Source: an uncultured Cohaesibacter sp. (GTDB lineage Bacteria; Pseudomonadota; Alphaproteobacteria; Rhizobiales; Cohaesibacteraceae). From it: a stretch of DNA of 64,000 nt. This document shows positions 26,292 through 35,458 of the stretch, in pieces. Numbering within the stretch: position 1 is the first letter of the stretch; each line of letters starts with the position of its first letter. The stretch is from positions 3,574,775 through 3,638,774 of the forward strand of contig NZ_OY781091.1 in NCBI RefSeq assembly GCF_963676275.1, written 5' to 3'. Below the pieces are notes generated by a model that did not search any database, was not told the DNA's origin, and was given only the letters and a program-made list of their open reading frames with translations. Both the position numbers and the translations under genes were made by a program.

Positions 26292-27869
26292 ATGACGAAA
26301 TCATTTTTGAGAACAGCCGTGGCCACAGTTGCCCTGCTTGCTGCGGTGCCTTCCGTTTATGCCCAGGATCTCATTCTGGGTCTGCGTGCAGGCCCCGATT
26401 CCATCGACCCGCACTGGTCAACATTGGGAAGTCAGGCAGAAGCCCTGCGCCACATCTATGACACGCTGGTGGATGTTGACGAAAAACTCCAGCTCAAGCC
26501 GGGCCTCGCCGTAAGCTGGGCCCCTGTCGACGACACAACATGGGATTTCAAACTGCGTCAGGGCGTCAAGTTCCATGACGGCTCCGACTTCACCGCAGAA
26601 GACGTCAAATTCTCCATCGAACGCATTCCCGTTGTCACCGGCCCAATGCCGATGACGCTCTACACGAAATATGTCGATAGCGTTGAAATCATTGACGATT
26701 ACACAATTCGCATTCACACCAAAGGCATGGCCCCGGCCCTTCCGAACGACTTTACCCGCCTGTTTGTCGTCCCCTCTGAAACCGGCATGGAAGCCCGCAA
26801 CGAAGAGTTCAACTCAGGTAAAGCCGCCATCGGCACCGGCCCTTACAAATTTGTTTCATGGCAGCCAAAGGGCGATCTCGTTCTCGAGCGCTTTGATGAC
26901 TATTGGGGCGGCAAGGCTGCTTGGGAAAAAGTCATTCGTCGTGAAATCGCCGATGACGCTGCCCGCGTTGCCGCTCTTCGCTCCGGCGAAGTCGACATGA
27001 TCAACTATGTCCCCGCGTCCGACTATCTGGCCTTCAAGAGCAACAAGGATCTGGAAACCTTTGTTTCCGATTCAGTCTATATTCTGAACATCGCACCAAG
27101 CGTCAAGGACGAAGAACCACAGCCAATCACCATCGACGGCAAGCCGGTTGATGGCAACCCGTTGCAAGACCTGCGCGTCCGCAAGGCGCTTGATCTTGCG
27201 ATTAACCGCGACGTGCTCGTCAATGTGGTTCTGGAAGGCCTTGGCGCTCCGGCAAACCAGCTCATGCCGGAAGGCTTCTTTGGCTATTCAGATAAACTCG
27301 GCAAACGCGAATATGACATTGATCAGGCCAAGAGCCTGCTGGCTGATGCCGGTTATCCGAACGGCTTCGAGATTGACTTCACCTGCACCAACAACCGCGT
27401 CCCGGGCGATGCTGTTGTCTGTGAAGCTCTGGCGCAGATGTGGTCGCGTCTCGGCCTGAAGGTCAATGCCCAGGCTCTGAACGGCACCGTCTTCTTCCCG
27501 GCAGCCGCTCGCGAAGAATATACCATGACCATGTCAGCTTGGGGCACCCTGACCGGGGAAGCTGCCTACACCTACGGCGCACTGACCCACACCAAGGATG
27601 CTGACAAGGGCTTTGGCAACTTCAACCGCACCGGCTATTCCAATCCGGAATTCGACAAGGTGTTTGACGAAGGCACCCAGACCCTCGACGCCGACAAGCG
27701 CAAGGCGCTTTATGAAGAAGCATCCTACATCGCCATGGAAGACCGTGCGCTCATCCCGACTGTCATTCTGCAAACGGTCTGGGCGGCAGATGCTGGCACT
27801 CTGAAAATCACACCTCGTGTAGATCAGGAAACGCGCGCTTACGAAATCACTCCGGCATCCGCGAACTAG
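26292..27869 (+). CDS. Peptide-type ABC transporter substrate-binding protein (family 5)
   Basis: A 525-residue periplasmic binding protein of the DppA/OppA family. A signal peptide spans residues 1-24 (AVATVALLAAVPSVYAQD). Typical stretches are LRAGPDSIDPHWST near 30, WDFKLRQGVKFHDGSDFTAEDVKFS near 85 and KAAIGTGPYKFVSWQPKGD near 180. It delivers a peptide or other bulky solute to the permeases encoded next. The start has AAGGGA seven bases upstream. A strong hairpin between this gene and the first permease gene would allow higher expression of the binding protein. Confidence 0.92.
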   Translation: MTKSFLRTAVATVALLAAVPSVYAQDLILGLRAGPDSIDPHWSTLGSQAEALRHIYDTLVDVDEKLQLKPGLAVSWAPVDDTTWDFKLRQGVKFHDGSDFTAEDVKFSIERIPVVTGPMPMTLYTKYVDSVEIIDDYTIRIHTKGMAPALPNDFTRLFVVPSETGMEARNEEFNSGKAAIGTGPYKFVSWQPKGDLVLERFDDYWGGKAAWEKVIRREIADDAARVAALRSGEVDMINYVPASDYLAFKSNKDLETFVSDSVYILNIAPSVKDEEPQPITIDGKPVDGNPLQDLRVRKALDLAINRDVLVNVVLEGLGAPANQLMPEGFFGYSDKLGKREYDIDQAKSLLADAGYPNGFEIDFTCTNNRVPGDAVVCEALAQMWSRLGLKVNAQALNGTVFFPAAAREEYTMTMSAWGTLTGEAAYTYGALTHTKDADKGFGNFNRTGYSNPEFDKVFDEGTQTLDADKRKALYEEASYIAMEDRALIPTVILQTVWAADAGTLKITPRVDQETRAYEITPASAN

Positions 27870-27904
27870 AATTGCCTGAGAGAAACTTTCGTTTCTAAAA
27901 TACC

Positions 27905-27933
27905 AGATGCACCCGGTTCGGCCGGGTGCATCT
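27905..27933 (+). promoter_or_regulatory. Intercistronic hairpin after the binding-protein gene
   Basis: A perfect 12-bp stem, AGATGCACCCGG and CCGGGTGCATCT, with a TTCGG loop. It lies 35 bases past the binding-protein stop and 120 bases before the permease gene. No T-run follows, so it is more likely an mRNA-stabilising or partial stop element than a full terminator. Confidence 0.75.
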
Positions 27934-28053
27934 CATTGCTGTTCGTGCGCACCGCGCCCTTCAAACCGATGCAAACCGATGCAAACTGGGGCCTGACGCC
28001 AAACCGTTGCGTTCTGGCACCTCGCCCGGCTTGCCGTCAGTCTCGAGGCTCAC

Positions 28054-29028
28054 ATGCTCGCTTTCCTCGTCAATCGCCTGTTGCAGGCGGTTCTGGTCGT
28101 ATTCGCCATGTCGATCATCGTGTTTGTCGGCGTCTATGCTATCGGCAACCCCATTGACGTGCTCATTGACCCCGGAGCCACACAGGCCATTCGTGAGCAA
28201 TTGATCCATCAATATGGTCTCGACCAGCCCCTGTGGCAGCAATATCTGACCTTCCTGAGCAATGTGCTCCATGGTGATCTGGGCAAGTCGATGGTCTACA
28301 ATATCTCCGTGACCAGCCTTGTCTTCTCCCGCTTGCCTGCAACATTGGAACTGGTGGGCATCGCTGTTCTGCTTGCCTCCATGATCGGCATTCCCGCAGG
28401 CATCTATGCCGGATATCGGCCAAACAAGCTGTTTGCCCGCTCCATCATGGCCTTGTCCGTTTTGGGCTTCTCGGTTCCGACCTTCTGGATCGGCATGCTG
28501 CTCATCATGGCATTCGCGGTCAATCTGGGCTGGCTGCCCTCTGGCGGGCGCGGCGATGTGGGCGAGATTTTCGGCATTCCCACATCCCTTGCCACGGTTG
28601 ATGGCTGGGAGCATGTCATAATGCCGGCAATCAACCTGTCACTCTTCATGATGGGCCTGATGATCCGCCTCACCCGCGCAGGCATGGTGGAAGCGATGCA
28701 GACCGATTATGTCAAATTCGCCCGCGCACAAGGCCTACCGGATCGCCAGATCGTCTTCAGCCATATCATGCGCAATATTTCCATTCCGATTGTGACCGTC
28801 TTCGGGCTCGAGGTCGGCTCAACGCTGGCCTTTGCCGTGGTGACCGAGAGCGTGTTCAATTGGCCAGGTGTCGGCAAGCTGATCATTGACTCCATTCTCC
28901 AGCTCGACCGCCCCGTCATGGTTACCTATCTGGTTCTTGTTGTTGTTCTTTTCGTGCTTATCAATCTCATTGTCGACCTAGTCTATGCACGCCTTGACCC
29001 GCGTGTCCGGTTGAAAGGAGGTCAGTGA
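28054..29028 (+). CDS. Peptide-type ABC transporter permease (DppB family)
   Basis: A 324-residue inner-membrane subunit with about six helices. It has the N-terminal DppB pattern (FLVNRLLQAVLVVFAMSIIVF), GLDQPLWQQYLTFLSNVLHGDLG near residue 55 and the EAA-like loop DYVKFARAQGLPDRQIVFSHIMRN near 225. VTESVFNWPGVGKLI near 265 is the usual C-terminal stretch. GAGG precedes the ATG. The stop codon overlaps the next permease gene's start. Confidence 0.93.
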   Translation: MLAFLVNRLLQAVLVVFAMSIIVFVGVYAIGNPIDVLIDPGATQAIREQLIHQYGLDQPLWQQYLTFLSNVLHGDLGKSMVYNISVTSLVFSRLPATLELVGIAVLLASMIGIPAGIYAGYRPNKLFARSIMALSVLGFSVPTFWIGMLLIMAFAVNLGWLPSGGRGDVGEIFGIPTSLATVDGWEHVIMPAINLSLFMMGLMIRLTRAGMVEAMQTDYVKFARAQGLPDRQIVFSHIMRNISIPIVTVFGLEVGSTLAFAVVTESVFNWPGVGKLIIDSILQLDRPVMVTYLVLVVVLFVLINLIVDLVYARLDPRVRLKGGQ

Positions 29029-29939
29029 TGACCGATGCCTCGCCAACCACAGCGCAAGCGGAAATTCATTCTGCCCGTTTGCGCAATTTTGTTTCAGACT
29101 TTGCCCGCTCGCCTGTAGCGGTCATCTCTCTTATTCTCATTCTTTGCCTGATGTTCGTATCCTTCGCGGCTCCGCTTGTTTCGCCACAGGATCCCTATGA
29201 TCTGGCCAAGCTGGACTGGATGGATGCATTCCTGCGTCCCGGAACGGTCGGCTCGGGGGGCTATGTCCACACGCTCGGCACAGACAATGCGGGCCGCGAC
29301 ATGCTGTCGGCCATTTTCTACGGTCTGCGCACCAGTTTCGTGATCGGCCTTTCGGCCGGAGCCCTTGCGCTCATGGTCGGCATCTGCCTTGGCTTGATAG
29401 CCGCCTATTTTGGCGGTCGCATCGAGGCGGTGATCATGCGCATTGTTGACCTTCAGCTCTCCATGCCAGCCATTCTGCTGGCGCTGGTGCTGGTGGCCGT
29501 TCTGGGGCAAGGCATCTCGCAGATCATTCTCGCCCTTGTCATCGCGCAATATGCCTATTTCGCGCGCACCACCCATGGCGCGGCCAAGGTGGAACGGGGC
29601 AAGGACTATATCGAAGCGGCACGCTCCACGCCTCTGCCCACAAGCAGGGTCCTGTTTCGCCACCTGTTGCCGAATGTTCTGCCGCCGCTGATCGTCGTGG
29701 CAACCGTTCAGGTCGCAAGTGCCATAGCGCTGGAGGCAACCCTGTCCTTCCTCGGGGTCGGCTTGCCACTGACCGAGCCTTCTCTTGGCTCGCTGATCGC
29801 CAACGGCTTCAAATATATCCATACAGACCGCTATTGGCTTTCCATCTTTCCCGGCCTGTTCCTGATGATCACCGTCGTTGCAATCAATCTAGTTGGCGAT
29901 CAGGTTCGTACAGTTCTGGATCCGAGGCAAAATCGATGA
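29028..29939 (+). CDS. Peptide-type ABC transporter permease (DppC family)
   Basis: A 303-residue inner-membrane subunit pairing with the DppB-like protein. Family features are HTLGTDNAGRDMLSAIFYGLRTSFVIG near residue 85, the EAA-like loop DYIEAARSTPLPTSRVLFRHLLPNVLP near 200 and EATLSFLGVGLPLTEPSLGSLI near 240. The ATG at 29028 sits six bases after a perfect AAGGAGGT, which favours it over the GTG one codon upstream. It overlaps the ATPase gene by an ATGA. Confidence 0.93.
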   Translation: MTDASPTTAQAEIHSARLRNFVSDFARSPVAVISLILILCLMFVSFAAPLVSPQDPYDLAKLDWMDAFLRPGTVGSGGYVHTLGTDNAGRDMLSAIFYGLRTSFVIGLSAGALALMVGICLGLIAAYFGGRIEAVIMRIVDLQLSMPAILLALVLVAVLGQGISQIILALVIAQYAYFARTTHGAAKVERGKDYIEAARSTPLPTSRVLFRHLLPNVLPPLIVVATVQVASAIALEATLSFLGVGLPLTEPSLGSLIANGFKYIHTDRYWLSIFPGLFLMITVVAINLVGDQVRTVLDPRQNR

Positions 29940-30901
29940 CCAAAGCTTTGGAAGTGCGAGGGCTGACCACCCGATTTGAGACCCGCAAGGGTATGGTCAC
30001 CGCAGTGAATGGCGTCAGCTTTTCTGTCGAAAAAGGGCGCATCATGGGGCTGGTCGGAGAAAGCGGCTCCGGCAAGAGCGTCACGGGCTTTTCCATTCTG
30101 GGGCTCATTGACGAGCCGGGCAAAATCACCGGCGGCGAGGTTCTTGTCGAGGGCCAGAATTTGCGCGCCCTCAAGCCTGAAGCCTTGCGTAAATTGCGCG
30201 GCTCCAAGGTCGCCATGGTGTTTCAGGACCCGATGATGACCCTCAATCCGGTGCTGCGGGTTGGCGATCAGATGACCATGGCCGTGCGGGTGCATGAGAA
30301 AATGTCCAAACGCGCCGCATGGGAGAAAGCCCGAGAAGCGCTCGAGATTGTCGGCATCCCCGCGCCTGCGGAAAGGCTCAAGGCCTATCCGCATCAACTC
30401 TCCGGCGGCATGCGTCAGCGCGTAGCCATTGCCACTGCCCTGCTGCATCGCCCCGCCGTCATCATCGCCGATGAGCCGACGACTGCGCTTGATGTGTCCA
30501 TTCAGGGGCAGATCCTTGCCGAGGTCCGGCGGCTTGCAGATGAAACCGGCACAGCCATTGTCTGGGTCACCCATGACCTTGCGGTGATTTCCAGTCTGGC
30601 CGACGATATCTGCGTCATGTATGCGGGCCGGATCGTGGAGAGAGGCACCGCCGAGGCGGTTATATCCGGGCCGCGCCACCCCTATACGGTGGGGCTGATC
30701 GGCTCGGTGCCGAGCCTGCATGAACCGGGCACGCCCTTGCCGCAGATCCCCGGCTCTACACCGCAATTGTCCAACCTGCCGACGGGTTGTCCGTTCCGGC
30801 CCCGCTGTGCCCATGCGACAGACATTTGCGCAAGCGAACCACCAACGACCGAAACCGACGGGCATTTCGTTGCCTGCCACCACCCGATGGAGGCCTCATG
30901 A
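29936..30901 (+). CDS. Peptide-type ABC transporter ATPase (DppD family)
   Basis: A 321-residue ATPase. Walker A GESGSGKS is at residues 41-48, the signature LSGGM near 158, Walker B VIIADEP near 178 and the switch HDL near 208. The C-terminal extension has the oligopeptide-transporter Cys motif with GCPFRPRCAHATDIC and later VACHHP, which in relatives holds an iron-sulfur cluster. The frame is open upstream to 29834, but the ATG at 29936 overlaps the permease stop as ATGA and begins at the domain edge. Confidence 0.92.
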   Translation: MTKALEVRGLTTRFETRKGMVTAVNGVSFSVEKGRIMGLVGESGSGKSVTGFSILGLIDEPGKITGGEVLVEGQNLRALKPEALRKLRGSKVAMVFQDPMMTLNPVLRVGDQMTMAVRVHEKMSKRAAWEKAREALEIVGIPAPAERLKAYPHQLSGGMRQRVAIATALLHRPAVIIADEPTTALDVSIQGQILAEVRRLADETGTAIVWVTHDLAVISSLADDICVMYAGRIVERGTAEAVISGPRHPYTVGLIGSVPSLHEPGTPLPQIPGSTPQLSNLPTGCPFRPRCAHATDICASEPPTTETDGHFVACHHPMEAS

Positions 30902-31920
30902 GCGCGCCGCTTCTCACCGTCAAGGCTGTCCATAAACGCTTCATCCGCAAGCCCGGTCTGGTCACGCAAGGGATCGATCGTCTGACCGGACGCCAATCCG
31001 GCTCCACTGTGCATGCGCTCTCCGATATCACCCTGTCAGTTGATCCGGGCGAAGTGCTCGGTCTGGTGGGCGAATCCGGCTGTGGCAAATCCACCCTTGG
31101 CCGCATCATTTCAGGCATTTACAGCCCCAGCGACGGGCATGTCTTCCTTGATGGCGAACCTGTCGCTACCGTTTATGGCGACTCCGTCAAGAAACTGACG
31201 ACAGAAGTCCAGATGATCCATCAGGACCCGTTCGCCAGCCTCAACCCTCGCATGAAGGTTGGCGAGACCATCGCCGAAGGACCGCGCGTCCATGGCTTGC
31301 TGAAGCCGAAAGAGGCCCAGAGCCGGGTGCGCTCGCTGCTTGAAAAAGTCGGCCTTGAAGGGGCTTATGCCGACAGGCTGCCGCATCAATTCTCCGGTGG
31401 TCAGCGCCAGCGCGTGGCCATTGCGCGCGCCTTGGCCATGGAGCCCAAATTGCTGGTGCTCGACGAAGCGGTGGCCTCGCTCGATGTTTCCATTCAGGCG
31501 CAGGTGCTCAATCTGTTCATGGAGCTGCGCAAGGAGCTTGATCTCACCGCCGTCTTCATCAGCCACGATCTTTCTGTGGTGCGTCATGTCTGCGATCGGG
31601 TTGCCATCATGTATCTTGGCCGCATCGTGGAACTCGCAACCGCCGCCGAGCTATATCAAAATCCGAAACATCCCTACACCAAGGCCCTGTTCGGATCGAT
31701 CCCGACCCTTGGCACGGGCCGGGCAAATTTCCAGCCCATCAAGGGCGAAATCCCCTCGCCACTCAATCCGCCAAAGGGCTGCGCGTTTCACCCACGTTGC
31801 CCCATGGCGGGCCCGCGATGTAAGGTGGAACTCCCCGCCCTCAAGCCATCCAAGGAAGGCGGCGCCCATGTAGCCTGTCATCTCAATGACGGCGGAACCG
31901 AAATAACGGAGGCAGCATGA
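30898..31920 (+). CDS. Peptide-type ABC transporter ATPase (DppF family)
   Basis: The second, 340-residue ATPase of the importer. Walker A GESGCGKST is at residues 58-66, the signature FSGGQRQRV near 165, Walker B LLVLDEAV near 185 (DEA in place of the common DEP/DEPV) and the switch HDLSVV near 220. The C-terminal oligopeptide motif GCAFHPRCPMAGPRC is present. The start overlaps the DppD-like stop as ATGA and its own stop overlaps the carboxypeptidase start in the same way. Confidence 0.92.
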   Translation: MSAPLLTVKAVHKRFIRKPGLVTQGIDRLTGRQSGSTVHALSDITLSVDPGEVLGLVGESGCGKSTLGRIISGIYSPSDGHVFLDGEPVATVYGDSVKKLTTEVQMIHQDPFASLNPRMKVGETIAEGPRVHGLLKPKEAQSRVRSLLEKVGLEGAYADRLPHQFSGGQRQRVAIARALAMEPKLLVLDEAVASLDVSIQAQVLNLFMELRKELDLTAVFISHDLSVVRHVCDRVAIMYLGRIVELATAAELYQNPKHPYTKALFGSIPTLGTGRANFQPIKGEIPSPLNPPKGCAFHPRCPMAGPRCKVELPALKPSKEGGAHVACHLNDGGTEITEAA

Positions 31921-33410
31921 ACCAGTTCTTTTCCGACCAGATCGGGCGTATCAATGACACGCTCTGCGCGGTCAATATGTTGCAATGGGATGCACGCGTC
32001 ACGATGCCTGCGGGCGGCTCTGAGACGCGGGGGCAACAAATCGCCACCTTGAAGGCTTATGCCCGCGCCATGCTGCTTGATGACGCCTTTGGCGATGCCG
32101 CCGCCGATGCATTGGAAAATGCCGATAATGACACCGATAGGAAGGCAGCCGAGGCTGTTCTTGAAGCGCGTGCTTGGCATCAACGCATTCCCACCAGACT
32201 TCTGAAGCGACTGGATGAGCAGTCGGTCATTTCCAGCAAGGCATGGGCCGATGCTCGCGCCAGGGGCGACTTCGCAAGCTTCAAGCCACACCTTGCCGAG
32301 ATTCTCGCGCTTTCCCGTCAGATGGCCGATGCCATTGGCTATGACGAGCATCCCTATGATGCCATGCTGCAAATCTATGAACCCGGAGAGACGGCAAAGT
32401 CGCTCGACACCCTGTTCTCAGCCTTGCGCAAGGGTATCAAGCCGATCCTTGAGAGGGTTCTCTCGCACCCGCAACCGCGCAAAGATTTTCTTTATCGCAG
32501 CTATCCCGTTACGGATCAGAAGGCGGTCTGTGGTCAATTGGCAGCTTTGCTCGGGCTGGACATGAACCGCAGCCGCCTTGACACTGCGGTCCACCCCTTC
32601 GAGATTTCCTTCACCCGTCAGGATGTGCGCATCACTTCCCGCTGGAACGAAACCTATCTGCCCATGTCGATATTCGGCACGATGCATGAGACGGGCCATG
32701 CGCTCTATGAGCAGGGCATTGATCCGTCCCTCACCCGCACCGCTCACACCACCGACCTCATCGGTCTTTATGCCGTTGGCGGCAGCAGCTTTGGCATGCA
32801 CGAAAGCCAGTCGCGCCTGTTCGAGAATCATATCGGACGCTCTGCGTCTTTCTGGGAGCAGCATTTTGGCCTGCTGAAGAGCCATTTTGCCGAGCAATTG
32901 ACGGATGTGACAATCGAGGAATTTGTCGCGGCGATCAATCGGTGCGAGCCGGGTTTCATAAGAGTCGAAGCCGACGAGTTGACCTACGATCTGCATATCA
33001 TGCTGCGCGCACGGCTTGAGATGGCACTGATGGACGGCTCCTTGAGTGTGGATGACATTCCTCAAGCATGGAACGAAGCGATCCGCGAGGACCTTGGCCT
33101 TGAGGTGCCCGATGACAGCTTAGGCTGCCTTCAGGACATTCACTGGTCCAGCGGCTATATCGGCTCTTTCCCCACCTACACGATTGGCAACATCACCGCC
33201 GCGCAGATCATGGCCCATTTCGATGCCACCACCCCCGCTTTGCGTGATACGGTCAATGCCGGTGATCTGGCCCCCTTGCGGTCTGCCTTGCAGAAGACCG
33301 TCTGGCAATATGGACGCTCGAAAAGCCGACGCGAAATCATTGCCGGTATCGGTGCCGATCCGGAAGATTGTTCAAGCTATATCGCTTATCTGGCAGAAAA
33401 ATTCGCCTGA
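31917..33410 (+). CDS. M32 metallocarboxypeptidase (Taq type)
   Basis: A 497-residue cytoplasmic zinc carboxypeptidase that removes C-terminal residues from peptides. The zinc motif HETGH is at residues 257-261, and the next-domain Glu ligand lies in FGMHESQSRLFEN near 290. WDARVTMPAGGSETRGQQIATL near the N-terminus is family-typical. Coupling to the importer by an ATGA overlap means the two are made together, implying that the imported solute is a peptide or peptide-like amide with a free carboxyl end. It is the last gene of the operon; no clear terminator was seen. Confidence 0.93.
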   Translation: MNQFFSDQIGRINDTLCAVNMLQWDARVTMPAGGSETRGQQIATLKAYARAMLLDDAFGDAAADALENADNDTDRKAAEAVLEARAWHQRIPTRLLKRLDEQSVISSKAWADARARGDFASFKPHLAEILALSRQMADAIGYDEHPYDAMLQIYEPGETAKSLDTLFSALRKGIKPILERVLSHPQPRKDFLYRSYPVTDQKAVCGQLAALLGLDMNRSRLDTAVHPFEISFTRQDVRITSRWNETYLPMSIFGTMHETGHALYEQGIDPSLTRTAHTTDLIGLYAVGGSSFGMHESQSRLFENHIGRSASFWEQHFGLLKSHFAEQLTDVTIEEFVAAINRCEPGFIRVEADELTYDLHIMLRARLEMALMDGSLSVDDIPQAWNEAIREDLGLEVPDDSLGCLQDIHWSSGYIGSFPTYTIGNITAAQIMAHFDATTPALRDTVNAGDLAPLRSALQKTVWQYGRSKSRREIIAGIGADPEDCSSYIAYLAEKFA

Positions 33411-33606
33411 CCCCACCCCGCCGCCTGATATTGACATCTTTCAAGAAACGCTTGAGTGGCCAGCGTGAAAGCAACAGGCCATGCGCACCAGATGATATCC
33501 AGAGAGCAAGAGCATCTCTAGAGAGATCTAGTCGAGTCGAAGCAGCAATTGCGGCTCAACAGAAAGCGGATCAATTCACAAGCGATTGTTTTCATTGAGG
33601 AAAGGA

Positions 33607-33681
33607 TGGTGGGCGTAACTGGGATTGAACCAGTGACCCCTACGATGTCAACGTAGTGCTCTCCCGCTGAGCTATACGCCC
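33607..33681 (-). tRNA. tRNA-Val (anticodon GAC)
   Basis: Read on the minus strand, GGGCGTA pairs with TACGCCC as acceptor stem. The D-arm has AGCTC..GAGC, the anticodon stem CTACG/CGTAG closes the loop TTGACAT (anticodon GAC) and the T-arm contains GGTTCAATCC. A genomically encoded CCA follows the A discriminator base. The gene stands alone between the carboxypeptidase and cpdR. Confidence 0.97.
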
Positions 33682-33848
33682 ATCCTTGGTGAACCGAGTT
33701 GTTTCAGTTCAAGCGGTGAGAAGGCTTCTACCGCCCTGTTGGAGGGATTGCAACCCCCTTTTACATTTCTGTCATCAATGAACAGTCAGGCTGTGAAAAA
33801 CCTTAGATATCAATCCTCGCAAACAGCCTCACTGGCGCTGGCAGCGGC

Positions 33849-34208
33849 TTAGGCAGCCAGCATTTTGCTCACTTCATTGACCAGATCACGCAGATGGAAG
33901 GGCTTTGACAGCACTTTTGCATCCTTGGGCGTATTGCTATCGGGATTGAGCGCGACAGCGGCAAAACCGGTGATGAACATCACCTTCAGATCAGGATCAA
34001 GTTCGGTTGCCCGGCGCGCCAGTTCAATACCATCCATCTCCGGCATAACGATATCCGTCAGCAACAGAGTGAAGGGTTCCTCACGCAAACGATCATAGGC
34101 GCTTTTCCCGTTGTCAAACGAGACAACTTCATATCCCGCATTCTGCAAGGCACGCGAAAGGAAGCGGCGCATGTCATTATCGTCTTCAGCAAGCAAAATC
34201 TGCGACAT
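33849..34208 (-). CDS. cpdR: Single-domain response regulator CpdR
   Basis: A 119-residue receiver domain with no output domain. The phospho-acceptor is Asp52 in LLLTDIVMPEMDG, acidic residues are at 9-10 (AEDD) and the conserved Lys lies in LSKPFHLRDLV. The sequence closely follows CpdR of Caulobacter and Brucella (DMRRFL, FITGFAAVALN, SKMLAA). Unphosphorylated CpdR primes ClpXP to degrade cell-cycle proteins and so controls CtrA turnover. The ATG at 34208 has GGAGA upstream; longer starts in the open frame lack one. Confidence 0.93.
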   Translation of the reverse strand: MSQILLAEDDNDMRRFLSRALQNAGYEVVSFDNGKSAYDRLREEPFTLLLTDIVMPEMDGIELARRATELDPDLKVMFITGFAAVALNPDSNTPKDAKVLSKPFHLRDLVNEVSKMLAA

Positions 34209-34528
34209 TTTATAGTGTTCTCCAGCCCGCTGGTGGGCATATTTCAGCAAATTCGTCTTAACCCGATTTCGGGATTGGGTAGACTACAATACAAAGCCAT
34301 TGAGGTAAAAATCCCGTGAACCAGAAGAGATTTCAACCAGCCTCTCTTCAATTCGGGACAAAATCATCCCTTTTTGCTTGTAAGTAGCGCTCCCAATAAT
34401 GATAATATTGAATTACACTTCTCTGACAAGAGAGAAGATAATCACGAATCATTCTTTTATCCCACCAGACATCCTCATCAGGCAAAAAGGTGGGAAAAGC
34501 ACAAATCCGGCCGCCCGGAGCGGCAGCC

Positions 34529-35458
34529 ATGTGTAACATGAAAATAGAGGGCAATTTGAGTTCCAATAAATTTCAGCCCACAGAAACGCTGGATGTCCCT
34601 TTTTGGATCGAGAGGCCCGAACAGCAACTGGCACCCTTCATTTTCAGCTCGCCCCATTCCGGGCGATGCTATACCGCCGCGTTCAAGAATGCCAGCCGCC
34701 TGACCGAACTGGAACTGCGCAGTTCTGAAGATTCCTATATCGACCTGCTCTATGGCAAAGTGCCCGAATCCGGCGCGCCATTGATGGCAGCCAACTTTCC
34801 GCGCGCCTATCTGGATCTCAACCGCGAGCCCTATGAGCTGGATCCGCTCATTTTCAGCGATCCCCTGCCCTCTTACGCCAAGACGTCCGGAACAAGGGTC
34901 GGCAGCGGTTTGGGAACGATTGCCCGTATTGTCGCCGAGCGCAAGGAAATCTACCGCCACAAGCTCAGCCTGCAAGAGGGCCTTGAACGGATTGAAACGC
35001 TTTACAAGCCCTATCACCAAAGCTTGCGGCGCGAGCTGGCTCTGGCCCATGTCAATTTCGGCTATGCCTGCCTGATCGATTGCCATTCCATGCCTGCGCG
35101 GGTGTTTCAGAATGCCAACCCCAACAACCGGCCGGACATCGTGCTGGGCGATCGCTATGGCACCAGCTGCCATCCCTCGCTGCTGTCAGCCGCCAAAAGC
35201 ATTTTCAATCATCTGGGATTGCGTGTCGAAATCAACCGCCCCTATGCCGGCGGCTTCATCACGCAGCATTATGGCAGGCCACTCAAGGGACTGCATGCCC
35301 TGCAAATCGAAATCGATCGCAGTCTCTATATGAATGAAGAGACCTTCGAACCGGTGCCACATTTCGATGAGTTGGTCGATTTGTTCGGGCGCTTTTCCGA
35401 GTTGCTGATGCAATGTGCAAGTGACGCGCTCTACCCCACCGCAGCAGCAGCCGAATAG
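34529..35458 (+). CDS. N-formylglutamate amidohydrolase family
   Basis: A 309-residue metal-dependent hydrolase of the HutG/N-formylglutamate deformylase family. SSPHSGRCY near residue 40, SSEDSYIDLLY near 65, RAYLDLNREPYELD near 90, DCHSMPA near 190 and FITQHYG plus LQIEIDRSLYM near 250 mark the active site. It may release formate from N-formylglutamate in histidine breakdown or act on a related acyl amino acid; no other hut genes are nearby. It is divergent from cpdR. The ATG at 34529 follows GGAG by eight bases; 34538 is an alternative start. Confidence 0.88.
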   Translation: MCNMKIEGNLSSNKFQPTETLDVPFWIERPEQQLAPFIFSSPHSGRCYTAAFKNASRLTELELRSSEDSYIDLLYGKVPESGAPLMAANFPRAYLDLNREPYELDPLIFSDPLPSYAKTSGTRVGSGLGTIARIVAERKEIYRHKLSLQEGLERIETLYKPYHQSLRRELALAHVNFGYACLIDCHSMPARVFQNANPNNRPDIVLGDRYGTSCHPSLLSAAKSIFNHLGLRVEINRPYAGGFITQHYGRPLKGLHALQIEIDRSLYMNEETFEPVPHFDELVDLFGRFSELLMQCASDALYPTAAAAE

